From NCBI GenBank assembly GCA_947451385.1, contig CANFYZ010000018.1:1-50293 (forward strand): a stretch of DNA of 50,293 bases, written 5' to 3'. Under the pieces are notes generated by a model that did not search any database, had not been told where the DNA came from, and was given only the letters and a program-made list of their open reading frames with translations. Positions 1-10,591 of this stretch are shown piece after piece. Position numbers and translations under genes: made by a program. The DNA comes from Comamonadaceae bacterium (GTDB lineage Bacteria; Pseudomonadota; Gammaproteobacteria; Burkholderiales; Burkholderiaceae_C). Numbering within the stretch: the stretch's first letter is position 1; the number at the start of each line of letters is the position of its first letter.

Positions 1-965
<965 letters not shown>

Positions 966-988
966 TCAATGACAAATTAAAAACTGTT

Positions 989-1276
989 TCACAGACCTTC
1001 GACCACCACCATGCGCATGATGGCCGCACCGGCGCGGGCCTCACGGGCTTTGAGGTATTCGGGCGTGTCGTAAAAGGCCTGGGCCGCAGCGAAGCTGGGG
1101 AATTTCAAAATCACAATCCGTTCAGGGGCCCAGTCGCCTTCCAGTACGGCCACCTGGCCGCCGCGGACACACACTTCGGCGTTGTGGGCTTTCATCGCCG
1201 CTGTGGACCATTTTTTGTACTCTTCATACTGGACCGGATCGGTCACTTGCACGTGGGCGATGATATAGCCGCTCAT
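989..1276 (-). CDS. DUF1330 domain protein
   Basis: A 95-residue protein of the DUF1330 family (ferredoxin-like alpha/beta fold, dimeric-barrel type). It begins [20 protein letters not shown] and has the family features F-x-S-x-x-x-A-x-x-F-Y (here [16 protein letters not shown]) and the [10 protein letters not shown] strand. Biochemical function is unknown for the family. Its ATG overlaps the kdsA stop in an ATGA arrangement (1273-1276), so translation is probably coupled to kdsA. Position between kdsA and eno suggests an accessory role in central or envelope metabolism, but that is inference. No signal peptide or membrane segment is visible. Confidence 0.85.
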   Translation of the reverse strand: MSGYIIAHVQVTDPVQYEEYKKWSTAAMKAHNAEVCVRGGQVAVLEGDWAPERIVILKFPSFAAAQAFYDTPEYLKAREARAGAAIMRMVVVEGL

Positions 1277-2127
1277 ACAAAGTCATCCTCTAAAAACGGG
1301 TTCTTTTTGGTGACGGAATCCAGTTGCACCAGGGTCTCCAGCAGCGCTTTCATCTGGCCCAGCGGCACCGCGTTGGGACCGTCGGACCAGGCCTCGGCTG
1401 GCTTGGGGTGGGTTTCCATGAACAGTCCCGCCACACCCGCGGCCACGCCGGCGCGGGCCAGCACCGGCACCATTTCGCGGGCCCCGCCGCTGCTGCTGCC
1501 TTGACCGCCCGGCTTTTGCACCGAGTGCGTGACATCGAAGACCACCGGTGCGCCGGTTTTGCGCATCTCGGCCAGACTGCTCATGTCGGCCACCAGGTTG
1601 TTGTAGCCAAAGCTCACCCCGCGCTCGCAGGCCAAAAAGTTGTCTTCGGGCAGGCCGGCCTCGCGGGCGGCGCTGCGGGCTTTGTCGATGACGTTCTTCA
1701 TGTCCCACGGCGCCAGGAACTGCCCTTTTTTGATGTTCACCGGCTTGCCCGATTGCGCCACGGCGCGGATGAAATCGGTCTGACGGCACAAGAAGGCCGG
1801 GGTTTGCAACACATCGACCACGGCGGCCACGGTTTTGACCTGAGATTCGTCATGCACATCGGTGAGGATGGGCAGGTGCAGTTGACGCCGCACCTCGTCC
1901 AAAATTTTCAAACCGGCATCGATGCCGACACCGCGTTGGGTGCTGCCTGAAGACCGGTTGGCTTTGTCAAACGAGCCCTTGTAGATCAAAGGGATGCCCA
2001 GTGCCTCACAGGCCTCCTTGAGCCGCCCAGCCACTTCCAGCGACATCTCCAAACCCTCAATGGAGCAGGTGCCGGCAATCAGAAAAAAGGGCCGATGCAA
2101 ACCGACGTCAAAGCCGCAAAGTTTCAT
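1273..2127 (-). CDS. kdsA: 3-deoxy-D-manno-octulosonate 8-phosphate synthase
   Basis: KdsA condenses phosphoenolpyruvate with arabinose 5-phosphate to give KDO 8-phosphate, the first committed step of KDO synthesis for lipopolysaccharide. At 284 residues it matches the usual family length. Visible markers include IAGTCSIEG near the N-terminus, the substrate loop [21 protein letters not shown] and the FLCRQTDFI strand of the TIM barrel. The ATG at 2125-2127 ([19 protein letters not shown]) is preferred over an upstream GTG at 2220 that would overlap pyrG by about 67 nt and add a non-conserved, Gly/Pro-rich extension. It lies 26 nt downstream of pyrG and overlaps the next gene by 4 nt, indicating one operon. 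Confidence 0.96.
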   Translation of the reverse strand: MKLCGFDVGLHRPFFLIAGTCSIEGLEMSLEVAGRLKEACEALGIPLIYKGSFDKANRSSGSTQRGVGIDAGLKILDEVRRQLHLPILTDVHDESQVKTVAAVVDVLQTPAFLCRQTDFIRAVAQSGKPVNIKKGQFLAPWDMKNVIDKARSAAREAGLPEDNFLACERGVSFGYNNLVADMSSLAEMRKTGAPVVFDVTHSVQKPGGQGSSSGGAREMVPVLARAGVAAGVAGLFMETHPKPAEAWSDGPNAVPLGQMKALLETLVQLDSVTKKNPFLEDDFV

Positions 2128-2153
2128 GGGGAGTCCTGTTTTGCGTCCGCGTT

Positions 2154-3908
<1,755 letters not shown>

Positions 3909-3922
3909 CTACATTGCCCGGC

Positions 3923-5131
3923 ATGAACACACTGGCTGGAAAACATTTGGTTCTGGGCCTCTCAGGGGGCATTGCGTGCTACAAAACGGCCGAACTGTGC
4001 CGCGCCCTGGTCAAAGCCGGTGCCAGCGTGCAGGTGGTGATGACCGAAGCGGCAGAGCATTTCATGACCGCCGTGACCCTGCAGGCCCTGTCGGGGCGGC
4101 CGGTGTACACCTCGCAATGGGACGCCCGAGAAGCCAACAACATGGCGCACATCAACCTCAGTCGCGAGGCCGATGCCCTTGTTGTGGCGCCCGCCAGCGC
4201 CGACTTCATGGCCAAACTGCTGCACGGGCGCGCCGACGATTTGCTCAGCCTGATGTGCCTGGCGCGACCGCTCGACAGCGTCCCTTTGATCGTGGCCCCG
4301 GCCATGAACCGTGAAATGTGGGCCAACCCGGCCACACAGCGCAATGTGGCGCAGCTCAAAGCCGACGGCGTGCATGTGCTCGATGTGGGCCAAGGGGATC
4401 AAGCCTGTGGCGAAACAGGCGACGGCCGGATGCTGGAAGCCGACGAAATTTTGGAAGACCTGCAGGCCTTCTTCACGCCTCCGGTGTTGCGGGGTCGCCA
4501 TGTCTTGGTGACCGCCGGCCCGACCTACGAAGCCATTGACCCGGTGCGCGGCATCACCAATTTGTCCAGCGGCAAGATGGGCTTTGCCATCGCGCGTGCA
4601 GCCCGCATGGCGGGCGCACAAGTGAGTTTGGTGGCTGGCCCGGTGAGCCTGCCCACGCCGCGGGGCGTGCAGCGCGTGGCGGTGCGCTCTGCGCAGGAGA
4701 TGCTGCAAGCGGTGCAAGCCCAGGTGGACTCGGTCGACGTGTTCATTGCCTGCGCGGCGGTGGCCGATTGGCGGCCGGCTGCATCAGCCGATCAAAAAAT
4801 CAAGAAAGACGGCACGGGCCAGACGCCGCAGCTGCACTTTGTGGAGAACCCCGACATTTTGGCCACTGTGGCGCAGTCGCCCCGCGCCCAATCGGGGGCG
4901 CTGTACTGCGTTGGCTTTGCCGCCGAAAGCCATGATCTGTTGGCACATGCCACCGCCAAACGCGCGCGCAAACAAGTGCCTTTGTTGGTGGGCAACATCG
5001 GCCCGAGCACTTTTGGCCAGGACGACAACGCCTTGTTGTTGGTCGATGCGCAAGGGGCCACTGAATTGCCCCGGGCCTCCAAACTGGATTTGGCCGACGA
5101 CTTGATTGCCGAGATCGCACGCAGACGCTGA
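3923..5131 (+). CDS. coaBC: bifunctional phosphopantothenoylcysteine decarboxylase / phosphopantothenate-cysteine ligase
   Basis: CoaBC joins cysteine to 4'-phosphopantothenate and decarboxylates the product to 4'-phosphopantetheine in coenzyme A synthesis. The 402-residue protein has the FMN-dependent CoaC domain first (SGGIACYK; catalytic His76 in NMAHINLS; PAMNREMW; the substrate-clamp Cys162 in ACGETGDGRM) and then the CoaB ligase domain from about residue 190 (GPTYEAIDPVRGITNLSSG, AAVADWRP, KIKKDG). The ATG at 3923 gives the standard MNTLAGKHLVLGLSGG start; a TTG at 3914 is out of character. A TACATT hexamer ends only 7 nt before the ATG, so the transcript could be leaderless. dut follows after 39 nt, a common pairing (the E. 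coli order is dfp-dut). Confidence 0.96.
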   Translation: MNTLAGKHLVLGLSGGIACYKTAELCRALVKAGASVQVVMTEAAEHFMTAVTLQALSGRPVYTSQWDAREANNMAHINLSREADALVVAPASADFMAKLLHGRADDLLSLMCLARPLDSVPLIVAPAMNREMWANPATQRNVAQLKADGVHVLDVGQGDQACGETGDGRMLEADEILEDLQAFFTPPVLRGRHVLVTAGPTYEAIDPVRGITNLSSGKMGFAIARAARMAGAQVSLVAGPVSLPTPRGVQRVAVRSAQEMLQAVQAQVDSVDVFIACAAVADWRPAASADQKIKKDGTGQTPQLHFVENPDILATVAQSPRAQSGALYCVGFAAESHDLLAHATAKRARKQVPLLVGNIGPSTFGQDDNALLLVDAQGATELPRASKLDLADDLIAEIARRR

Positions 5132-5170
5132 GGCGCAGCGCCCCTTTACCTTTTCAAAGCCCGTGAACCC

Positions 5171-5620
5171 ATGAAGATCGATCTGAAAATTTTGGACCCC
5201 CGCATCGCCGACCAACTCCCGGCCTATGCCACCGTGGGCAGCGCCGGTTTGGATTTGCGTGCCTGTTTGGACGCGCCGCTGACGCTGGCGCCCAACGCCT
5301 GGCAATTGGTGCCCACCGGCATGGCGGTGCATTTGAACGATCCGGGTTATGCGGCCTTGCTGCTGCCGCGCTCTGGGCTGGGCCACAAACACGGCATCGT
5401 GCTGGGCAATTTGGTGGGTTTGATCGACAGCGATTACCAGGGGCAACTCATGGTCAGTTGCTGGAACCGCAGCGATGTGGCGTTCACCATCGAGCCGATG
5501 GAGCGCATTGCGCAAATGGTCATCGTGCCCGTGGTGCAAGCCCAGTTCAATGTGGTGACGGAGTTTGCCGCCGCCAGTGAACGCGGCGAGGGCGGTTACG
5601 GTTCGACCGGTAAAAAATAA
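5171..5620 (+). CDS. dut: dUTP diphosphatase
   Basis: Dut hydrolyses dUTP to dUMP and pyrophosphate, keeping uracil out of DNA and supplying dUMP for dTMP synthesis. The 149-residue protein is a homotrimeric-type dUTPase with all five motifs in order: AGLDLRA (1), LPRSGLG (2), GLIDSDYQG with the catalytic Asp (3), ERIAQM (4) and the C-terminal P-loop-like GGYGSTGK (5). It lies 39 nt downstream of coaBC and is probably transcribed with it. It converges with the SlyD-type gene, whose stop codon lies 23 nt beyond. No clear intrinsic terminator is visible between the two. Confidence 0.96.
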   Translation: MKIDLKILDPRIADQLPAYATVGSAGLDLRACLDAPLTLAPNAWQLVPTGMAVHLNDPGYAALLLPRSGLGHKHGIVLGNLVGLIDSDYQGQLMVSCWNRSDVAFTIEPMERIAQMVIVPVVQAQFNVVTEFAAASERGEGGYGSTGKK

Positions 5621-5643
5621 GCCGCTCGGCGTCCCTGCGGTCT

Positions 5644-6183
5644 TCAGTGCAGCAGGCGATTCGGGTCAGCCGGTGTGTGGTTCTCGCCCACTTCGATTTT
5701 GAAAAAACCGGTACCGCACGAGCCATGGCCGATTTCATTCTCATTGGCTTCGCGAACGGCTTCGACTTTCAGGTGCAGGCGCAGGGCGATGCCTGACAAC
5801 GGGTGGTTGCCGTCGAGCACCACATGCTCGGGGTAGATCTCGGTGATGGTGTAGAGCACATTGCGCGGTGCGTCAGGATGTGTGCCGTCGGGTAAAGCGG
5901 TGCCTTCGATGGTCAAACCCTCTTCGATGTCGGCGGGAAACAGGGCGCGCGGTTCTAAAAACAGCAGGTGTTCGTCAAAGTCGCCAAACGCGTCTTCGGG
6001 CTCCAGATGCAGGTCAACTTTGGCCCCGCGCGCATGGCCTTGCAGCGCGGCTTCAATTTTGGGCAGCAAATCGTTCCCGCCCACCAAGAATTCCACGGGC
6101 TCGTCGAGCACGTCCAAAGTTTCGCCCAGCGTGTCTTTCAGGGTCCAGGTCAGTGCGACCACGCATTGTTGAGTGATTTCCAT
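5644..6183 (-). CDS. FKBP-type peptidyl-prolyl isomerase, SlyD/FkpB class
   Basis: A 179-residue SlyD/FkpB-type prolyl isomerase and probable folding helper. The N-terminal half is the FKBP fold (VVALTWTLKDTLGETLD, then EFLVGGNDLLPKIEAALQG, the substrate-facing segment) interrupted by the insert-in-flap domain (about residues 70-130, with DGNHPLSGIALRLHLKV closing the fold). Unlike E. coli SlyD there is no long His/Cys-rich nickel-binding tail; the C-terminus ends in DPNRLLH. Its ATG lies only 14 nt from the divergent RoxA start. The bases just upstream of it read TTCTCCT, so there is no recognisable Shine-Dalgarno sequence. The promoter must lie inside the neighbouring coding region. Confidence 0.9.
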   Translation of the reverse strand: MEITQQCVVALTWTLKDTLGETLDVLDEPVEFLVGGNDLLPKIEAALQGHARGAKVDLHLEPEDAFGDFDEHLLFLEPRALFPADIEEGLTIEGTALPDGTHPDAPRNVLYTITEIYPEHVVLDGNHPLSGIALRLHLKVEAVREANENEIGHGSCGTGFFKIEVGENHTPADPNRLLH

Positions 6184-6197
6184 AGGAGAATTGTCGC

Positions 6198-7331
6198 ATG
6201 GACACTTCTCAACCTCTTTCGCTGCTGGGCGGGCTTTCGCCCGACCAGTTCATGAAACGCCATTGGCACAAAAAGCCTTTGCTGATTCGCCAAGCCATCC
6301 CGGACTTTCAGCCCTTGCTCAGCCGTGCCGAGTTGATGGGGCTGGCCGCGCAAGAAGAGGTCGAGTCGCGTTTGGTGGTGCGCCAACCGCAGGGCTGGAC
6401 GCTCAAGCAGGGGCCGTTTGCTAAAAAGGCCTTGCCGCCTTTCAAACAAGCGGGCTGGACCGTGCTGGTGCAAGGCGTGGACTTGCATGACGAATCGGTG
6501 CACCAGCTGGCGCAGCAATTTCGTTTTGTGCCCGATGCGCGGATGGACGATCTGATGATCAGCTACGCCACCGATGGCGGTGGGGTTGGCCCGCACTTTG
6601 ACAGCTACGACGTGTTTTTGCTGCAAGCCCAAGGGCAACGTCGCTGGCGCATTGGCCGCCAAAAAGACCTGACGCTGGAGGACGGCGTGCCCTTGAAAAT
6701 TCTGGCGCATTTCGAGCCCGAGCAAGAATTCATTTTGAATCCTGGAGACATGCTGTACCTGCCCCCGCTGTACGCCCACGACGGCGATGCGATAGGCGAG
6801 TGCATGACCTACTCCATGGGCTTTCGTGCGCCCCGTGCGGGCGAGTTGGCGCGCGAGTTGTTGGCGGGCCTGGCCGAAGAAGCGGTCGACGCGGTGGGGG
6901 ATCAGGTGTACCGCGACCCCCGCCAGCCTGCGGTGACCCAGGCCGGCGCCGTGCCAGCAGCGCTGCAAGCCTTTGCCAGCAGCGCCGTGCAAAAAGCCCT
7001 GCAAGACCCGCAACTGCTGGACTGTTTGCTGGGCGAATATTTGACCGAACCCAAGCCGCAAGTTTGGTTTGAAGCCCAGACCGAGCGGGCTTTAAATTGG
7101 CCGCAAGCGGTGGTGCTGGACCGGCGCACACGCATGATGCATGACGCGCACCATATTTTCATCAATGGCGAAAGTTTCAAAGCGGGAGGCCGCGATGCGC
7201 AGTTGTTGCGGCGCTTGTCTGATGACCGGCGCCTGGATGCGCTGGCTGTTGCGCGTTTAACTCCTGAGGCTTTGGAGCTGCTGTCGGCGTGGTGTGACGA
7301 CGGTTGGATGCACCCCGAAGAGCCTGTTTAG
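6198..7331 (+). CDS. roxA: JmjC/cupin ribosomal oxygenase, RoxA (YcfD) type
   Basis: A 377-residue 2-oxoglutarate/Fe(II) oxygenase of the RoxA family. The E. coli member (373 residues) hydroxylates an arginine of ribosomal protein L16. The JmjC core is visible: metal ligands His133 and Asp135 in GPHFDSYDVF and His194 in YLPPLYAHDGDA, preceded by LNPGDMLYLPP. The C-terminal helical and winged-helix region (residues ~215-377) is full length. The ATG at 6198 is supported by AGGAGAA at 6184-6190. It is divergent from and almost abutting the SlyD-type gene, so a shared folding/translation-quality role is conceivable but unproven. The substrate in this organism is inferred from the family. Confidence 0.88.
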   Translation: MDTSQPLSLLGGLSPDQFMKRHWHKKPLLIRQAIPDFQPLLSRAELMGLAAQEEVESRLVVRQPQGWTLKQGPFAKKALPPFKQAGWTVLVQGVDLHDESVHQLAQQFRFVPDARMDDLMISYATDGGGVGPHFDSYDVFLLQAQGQRRWRIGRQKDLTLEDGVPLKILAHFEPEQEFILNPGDMLYLPPLYAHDGDAIGECMTYSMGFRAPRAGELARELLAGLAEEAVDAVGDQVYRDPRQPAVTQAGAVPAALQAFASSAVQKALQDPQLLDCLLGEYLTEPKPQVWFEAQTERALNWPQAVVLDRRTRMMHDAHHIFINGESFKAGGRDAQLLRRLSDDRRLDALAVARLTPEALELLSAWCDDGWMHPEEPV

Positions 7332-7363
7332 TGCGCAAATGGATGACTAAAAGTAACACTGCC

Positions 7364-7392
7364 CTGAAAGAGTGCGTGAAAACCCCTATAAT
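7364..7392 (+). promoter_or_regulatory. sigma-70 promoter for the small lipoprotein gene
   Basis: CTGAAA (7364-7369), a 17-nt spacer and a perfect TATAAT (7387-7392), in the context CCCTATAATCACGGGCTGA. It would start transcription near 7399 and give an ~118-nt leader before the ATG at 7517. Confidence 0.6.
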
Positions 7393-7465
7393 CACGGGCT
7401 GAGATGAAAGAGCTCGAGTGCTTTCGCTCTGTCATTGCTGTTTTGTGAACCTTTTGCAATCCACG

Positions 7466-7486
7466 TTGACAATTTCCGGAAATTGT
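7466..7486 (+). promoter_or_regulatory. TTGACA element overlapping an 18-bp perfect palindrome
   Basis: TTGACA (7466-7471) runs into the perfect palindrome ACAATTTCCGGAAATTGT (7469-7486), followed by a T-rich stretch. It can be read either as a second promoter with an operator against its -35, or as a weak hairpin in the leader made from the upstream promoter (CCGG loop, then TTTTTA). The downstream -10 candidate is poor (TTTATC), so the two readings cannot be separated by eye. Confidence 0.4.
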
Positions 7487-7516
7487 TTTTTATCCCCCTG
7501 TCAAGGAAAACTTATC

Positions 7517-7738
7517 ATGAACAAGTCTCTCGTTTTGGCCGCCGTGATCGCTGCTGCTGCTTTGGCCGCTTGCGGTAAAAAAGAAGAAGCTCCTGCACCA
7601 GCCGCTCCTGCTCCAGCTGCCGCTCCTGCTGCTGACGCTAAGCCAGCTGACGCTGCTGCTCCAGCTGCCGCTCCTGCTGCAGATGCCAAGCCAGCTGACG
7701 CTGCTGCTCCAGCCGCTCCTGCTGCTGACAAGAAGTAA
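7517..7738 (+). CDS. small Ala/Pro-rich lipoprotein
   Basis: A 73-residue predicted lipoprotein: Lys3, a hydrophobic Ala-rich stretch and the lipobox LAAC with Cys19, giving a mature peptide of about 55 residues. After a KKEEA start the mature part consists almost entirely of Ala, Pro, Asp and Lys, built from near-identical repeats of APAADAKPADAAAPA. No known domain is recognised. The start at 7517 follows AAGGAAAA at 7503 and gives a clean signal peptide; an extension to a TTG at 7418 has no such support. It has its own promoter(s) and a strong terminator 43 nt after the stop, so it is a monocistronic unit. Similar small AAAPA lipoproteins are common in Burkholderiales; a periplasmic or outer-membrane spacer role is inference only. 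Confidence 0.75.
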   Translation: MNKSLVLAAVIAAAALAACGKKEEAPAPAAPAPAAAPAADAKPADAAAPAAAPAADAKPADAAAPAAPAADKK

Positions 7739-7781
7739 TTCTTGACCCTGATCGCCGCCTGGTGAAAATCAGGTGGCCATC

Positions 7782-7809
7782 AAAAAACCCGCCTCGGCGG
7801 GTTTTTTTT
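7782..7809 (+). terminator. rho-independent terminator
   Basis: AAAAAACCCGCCTCGGCGGGTTTTTTTT: a CCCGCC/GGCGGG stem with a very short loop, A-run before and T-run after. It follows the lipoprotein gene by 43 nt. The symmetric A and T tracts would let it also stop transcription arriving from bamC on the other strand. Confidence 0.85.
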
Positions 7810-7818
7810 CGTCTGCAA

Positions 7819-7860
7819 AGCCGAAGCCGAAGCCGAAGCCGAAGCCGAAGCCCGAGCCCA
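7819..7860. repeat. AGCCGA hexanucleotide tandem repeat
   Basis: Five perfect copies of AGCCGA (7819-7848) followed by degenerate AGCCCG and AGCCCA, in the non-coding gap between the terminator and the bamC stop codon. On the plus strand it would read as Lys-Pro repeats, but that frame runs through the terminator and is not believed to be translated. Confidence 0.8.
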
Positions 7861-7885
7861 GGTCCCAGGGACACTGGCCTCACGC

Positions 7886-8986
7886 TTACTTGAGTTCGCT
7901 GGCAATGAGTTTGAGAATCTTCTCGGCGTTGTCCGAGGTGTCGGCCACGCCTTCGGCGGTCAAGACCGAAATACGGGCGATGCCGGCTGTGGATGTCAGC
8001 GTCACACGGTATTTGATGGGCGCGGGGGCGGCGGATTCTTTGCTGAACAACTTGCTGAAGAAACCGGGTTCCTTCCCGTCTGTGCCCGCTGGCACATAGC
8101 GCACAAAGTAAACCCCTTTGCTGCGGTCACGGTCCTCGACGGTGAAGCTGGTGCGGTCCAGCGCCACACCCAGGCGTCGCCAGGCGCGGTCCAAATCGTC
8201 TTGGATTTCAATCACCGGCAAGTTGTTGACGCGCTGAACAGCGTTGGCGGTTGCCGTCGAAGTCTCTTTGGCTGCGCTGGCTGCGTTGGTTGCGGTATTC
8301 ACCCCGCCCACTTTGAGCATCAGGCGGCGCATGAATTCGATTTCCAATTCCGGGTCGGCAGCGCGGGGCTGCCAAATGGTTTGGTCTTTGCGTTCGCTGG
8401 CGTACACCTCCACCATGCCGCGGTGGGTGATGTACACCTCCACGCCGCCTTGCGCGTTGCGCTCTACCCGGGTGCGGAAGCGGTCGCGCTCACCCGTGGA
8501 GTACAGGCTCTCAAAGACCCGGCCAATGGTTTTGCGAATGAAGTCTTGCGGAATCTTGGCGCGGTTTTCCGCCCAATCGGTTTCCATGATGCCCAAATCA
8601 GCCTGCTCGGTGCTGAGGGTGAAGCCGTTTTCCTTCCAGAAATCTTGCAGGGTGTTCCAGACCTTGTCGGGCGGCAGGTTCAGCACCACCCAGCGCTGGC
8701 TGCCAGAGCGTTCGATGCGGGCATCGCCCAGCGCGTTGCTGGCGGTGCCGTTGTCGGCCGCTTTGGCCGCAGCACCTTGAAAGCCAGAGGCGGTGGCCGA
8801 GTTGCTCTCCAAGATGTAGCGAGAGTCCTTGCGCAGCTGGGTCAGGTCGGGCGGCACCTCCAAGGTGCTGGCTTTGCTGGCGCTTTTGTAGTTGACCTTG
8901 TCTTCCTCTAAAGCAGAGCAAGCGGCCAATGCAGCAGCCATGGCCAAAACGGTGACTTGGCGGGCGGAATGGTTAAAACGGTTCAC
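7886..8986 (-). CDS. bamC: outer membrane protein assembly factor BamC (NlpB/DapX)
   Basis: BamC is a lipoprotein subunit of the BAM complex that inserts beta-barrel proteins into the outer membrane. The 366-residue protein has a lipobox LAAC with Cys23. It is followed by the conserved unstructured segment with YKSA-K-STLEVPPDLT (the part that contacts BamD in characterised members), then two helix-grip domains (about residues 90-215 and 255-365). The linker between them is Ala/Thr-rich (AATNAASAAKETSTATANAV). It sits 48 nt downstream of dapA on the same strand, the same dapA-bamC order as in E. coli, supporting the call. The hexamer repeat lies just past its stop. Confidence 0.9.
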   Translation of the reverse strand: MNRFNHSARQVTVLAMAAALAACSALEEDKVNYKSASKASTLEVPPDLTQLRKDSRYILESNSATASGFQGAAAKAADNGTASNALGDARIERSGSQRWVVLNLPPDKVWNTLQDFWKENGFTLSTEQADLGIMETDWAENRAKIPQDFIRKTIGRVFESLYSTGERDRFRTRVERNAQGGVEVYITHRGMVEVYASERKDQTIWQPRAADPELEIEFMRRLMLKVGGVNTATNAASAAKETSTATANAVQRVNNLPVIEIQDDLDRAWRRLGVALDRTSFTVEDRDRSKGVYFVRYVPAGTDGKEPGFFSKLFSKESAAPAPIKYRVTLTSTAGIARISVLTAEGVADTSDNAEKILKLIASELK

Positions 8987-9034
8987 GTGGCGTTTCCTGG
9001 AGTCGGAGCGAGGGGGGGATTCAGTGCGGGCTGA

Positions 9035-9931
9035 TTAAATCAGTCCGCTGTCGCGCAGGGCGGCTTCCACCACGGGCTCGAATGATTTGGACAGGGGGGT
9101 CAAGGGCAAACGCAAGGTCCCGTTGCACAAACCCATGCGCTGCATGGCCCATTTCAGCGGAATGGGGTTGGCCTCCACAAACAGGTTTTTGTGCACCGGC
9201 ATCAGTTTGAATTGGATGGTCATCGCCGTTGCGATGTCACCGGCCAGAGCGGCCATGCACAGCTCGTGCATCAAGCGGGGTGCGATGTTGGCGGTGACGC
9301 TGATGTTGCCCGACCCGCCGCACAGCATGGTGGCCACAGCGGTGGGGTCGTCGCCCGAATACACAGCAAAACCTTTGGGCACGTCGCGGATCAGCCATTG
9401 GGCGCGCTCCAGATTGCCTGTAGCTTCTTTGATGCCCACAATGCCGGGCACCTGGGCCAGGCGGATCACGGTGTCGTGCTGCATGTCGGCCACGGTGCGT
9501 CCGGGCACGTTGTACAAAATGATGGGCAGGCCCGGCACGGCTTCGGCAATGGCTTTGAAGTGCTGGTACAGGCCTTCTTGTGAAGGTCGGTTGTAGTAGG
9601 GCACGACCTGCAGTTGGCAGTCGGCGCCCACGCTTTGTGCAAATTTCGCCAGCTCAATCGCTTCGGCGGTGGAGTTGGCACCGCAGCCGGCCATGATGGG
9701 GATGCGCTTGGCCGCCTGTTCGACTGCGACACGGATGATTTCGCGGTGTTCTTCCACATTCACCGTGGGCGACTCGCCGGTGGTGCCCACCACGCACAGG
9801 CAATCGGTGCCTTCAGCAATGTGCCAGTCAATCAGTTTGCGCAAGGTGGGGTAGTCCACACTGCCGTCGGCCAGCATGGGGGTCGCCAGAGCGGGAATGC
9901 TGCCTCGGATGGGCGTGAAAGTGGTCGTCAT
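9035..9931 (-). CDS. dapA: 4-hydroxy-tetrahydrodipicolinate synthase
   Basis: DapA condenses pyruvate with aspartate semialdehyde in lysine and diaminopimelate synthesis. At 298 residues it is full length for the (beta/alpha)8 Schiff-base aldolase family. Seen in the sequence: GTTGESPT with the catalytic Thr near residue 50, PYYNRP at 111-116, Tyr140 in ILYNVPGRT, the Schiff-base Lys168 in GIKEATG, and SGDDPTA. The ATG at 9929-9931 is the family-typical start. A TAGAAT hexamer on the minus strand at 9961-9966 is a candidate -10. bamC follows in the same transcript. Feedback inhibition by lysine varies among homologues and cannot be judged here. Confidence 0.96.
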   Translation of the reverse strand: MTTTFTPIRGSIPALATPMLADGSVDYPTLRKLIDWHIAEGTDCLCVVGTTGESPTVNVEEHREIIRVAVEQAAKRIPIMAGCGANSTAEAIELAKFAQSVGADCQLQVVPYYNRPSQEGLYQHFKAIAEAVPGLPIILYNVPGRTVADMQHDTVIRLAQVPGIVGIKEATGNLERAQWLIRDVPKGFAVYSGDDPTAVATMLCGGSGNISVTANIAPRLMHELCMAALAGDIATAMTIQFKLMPVHKNLFVEANPIPLKWAMQRMGLCNGTLRLPLTPLSKSFEPVVEAALRDSGLI

Positions 9932-10008
9932 GGCCGTGGTCTAAGTACAGGTAAAAGAGCATTCTAACGACTGGCGCTGCCCGCGCGTTGACCGGGGCCG
10001 CACTGGCC

Positions 10009-10557
10009 TCACAGGGGATAGGCGGTCGGCTGGGTTGGGGGCATTTCGCGCACGGCCGCAATGCGCTGAACGAAGCGCGCCGGATCTTTCAGAAAGCCGT
10101 CCTCATAGGCCACCACCCGCAGCCCCGCGCAGACAGAGAGCAATTCGCCGGACTGCAGCAAAAAGTCGGGGCGCGAGGGTTTGCCCACGGTTTCATTGCC
10201 CGCGGCAAAGGTTTCGTACAACAGCACCCCGCCCGGGGCCAGGCTGTCCAGCAGGGTGGGCAGCAGGGCGCGCCACAGGTAGTGGGTCACCACCACGGCA
10301 TCGAAGGTCAAATTTGGCAAAGGCCAGGGATCGTTTTCAATGTCGGCCAACAGCGCATGGCCCCAAGGCCGTGCGGCTTGAATGGCTTCAGGCGAGCGGT
10401 CGACACCGGTCACGGCATGGCCGCGTTCGGCCAGAAATTGCATGTGGCGGCCTGCGCCGCAGGCCACGTCCAGCACGGTGCCCTGTGGGGCGATCAGGTG
10501 CGCCCATTTTTCAATCCAGGGCGAGGGCGGCTGCGTGCCGTGAAGCGTGTTGTGCAT
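10009..10557 (-). CDS. class I SAM-dependent methyltransferase
   Basis: A 182-residue methyltransferase with a compact Rossmann fold. The SAM-binding motif I is VLDVACGAGRHMQFLAERG (residues ~28-46), followed by the acidic ribose-binding end of strand 2 (VTGVDRSPEAI), then ADIENDPWPL and the LAPGGVLLYETFA post-motif. The style is TehB/UbiG-like, but the substrate cannot be read from the sequence. It lies between dapA (77 nt away) and an SDR gene (34 nt away) on the same strand, so could share a transcript with the SDR. The start at 10555-10557 (MHNTLHG) leaves no unusual extension. Confidence 0.8.
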   Translation of the reverse strand: MHNTLHGTQPPSPWIEKWAHLIAPQGTVLDVACGAGRHMQFLAERGHAVTGVDRSPEAIQAARPWGHALLADIENDPWPLPNLTFDAVVVTHYLWRALLPTLLDSLAPGGVLLYETFAAGNETVGKPSRPDFLLQSGELLSVCAGLRVVAYEDGFLKDPARFVQRIAAVREMPPTQPTAYPL

Positions 10558-10591
10558 GGTCTGGGGTGATCGCAGTAAGGTGATACGGGGT

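Noticed and set aside
7388-7516. A riboswitch in the lipoprotein leader
   Set aside because: The leader has palindromic segments but no recognised riboswitch core.
7773-8099. A plus-strand frame with Lys-Pro repeats (KKPASAGFF, then KPKPKPKP)
   Set aside because: It reads through the terminator, and the peptide is what such a terminator encodes; the rest is antisense to bamC.
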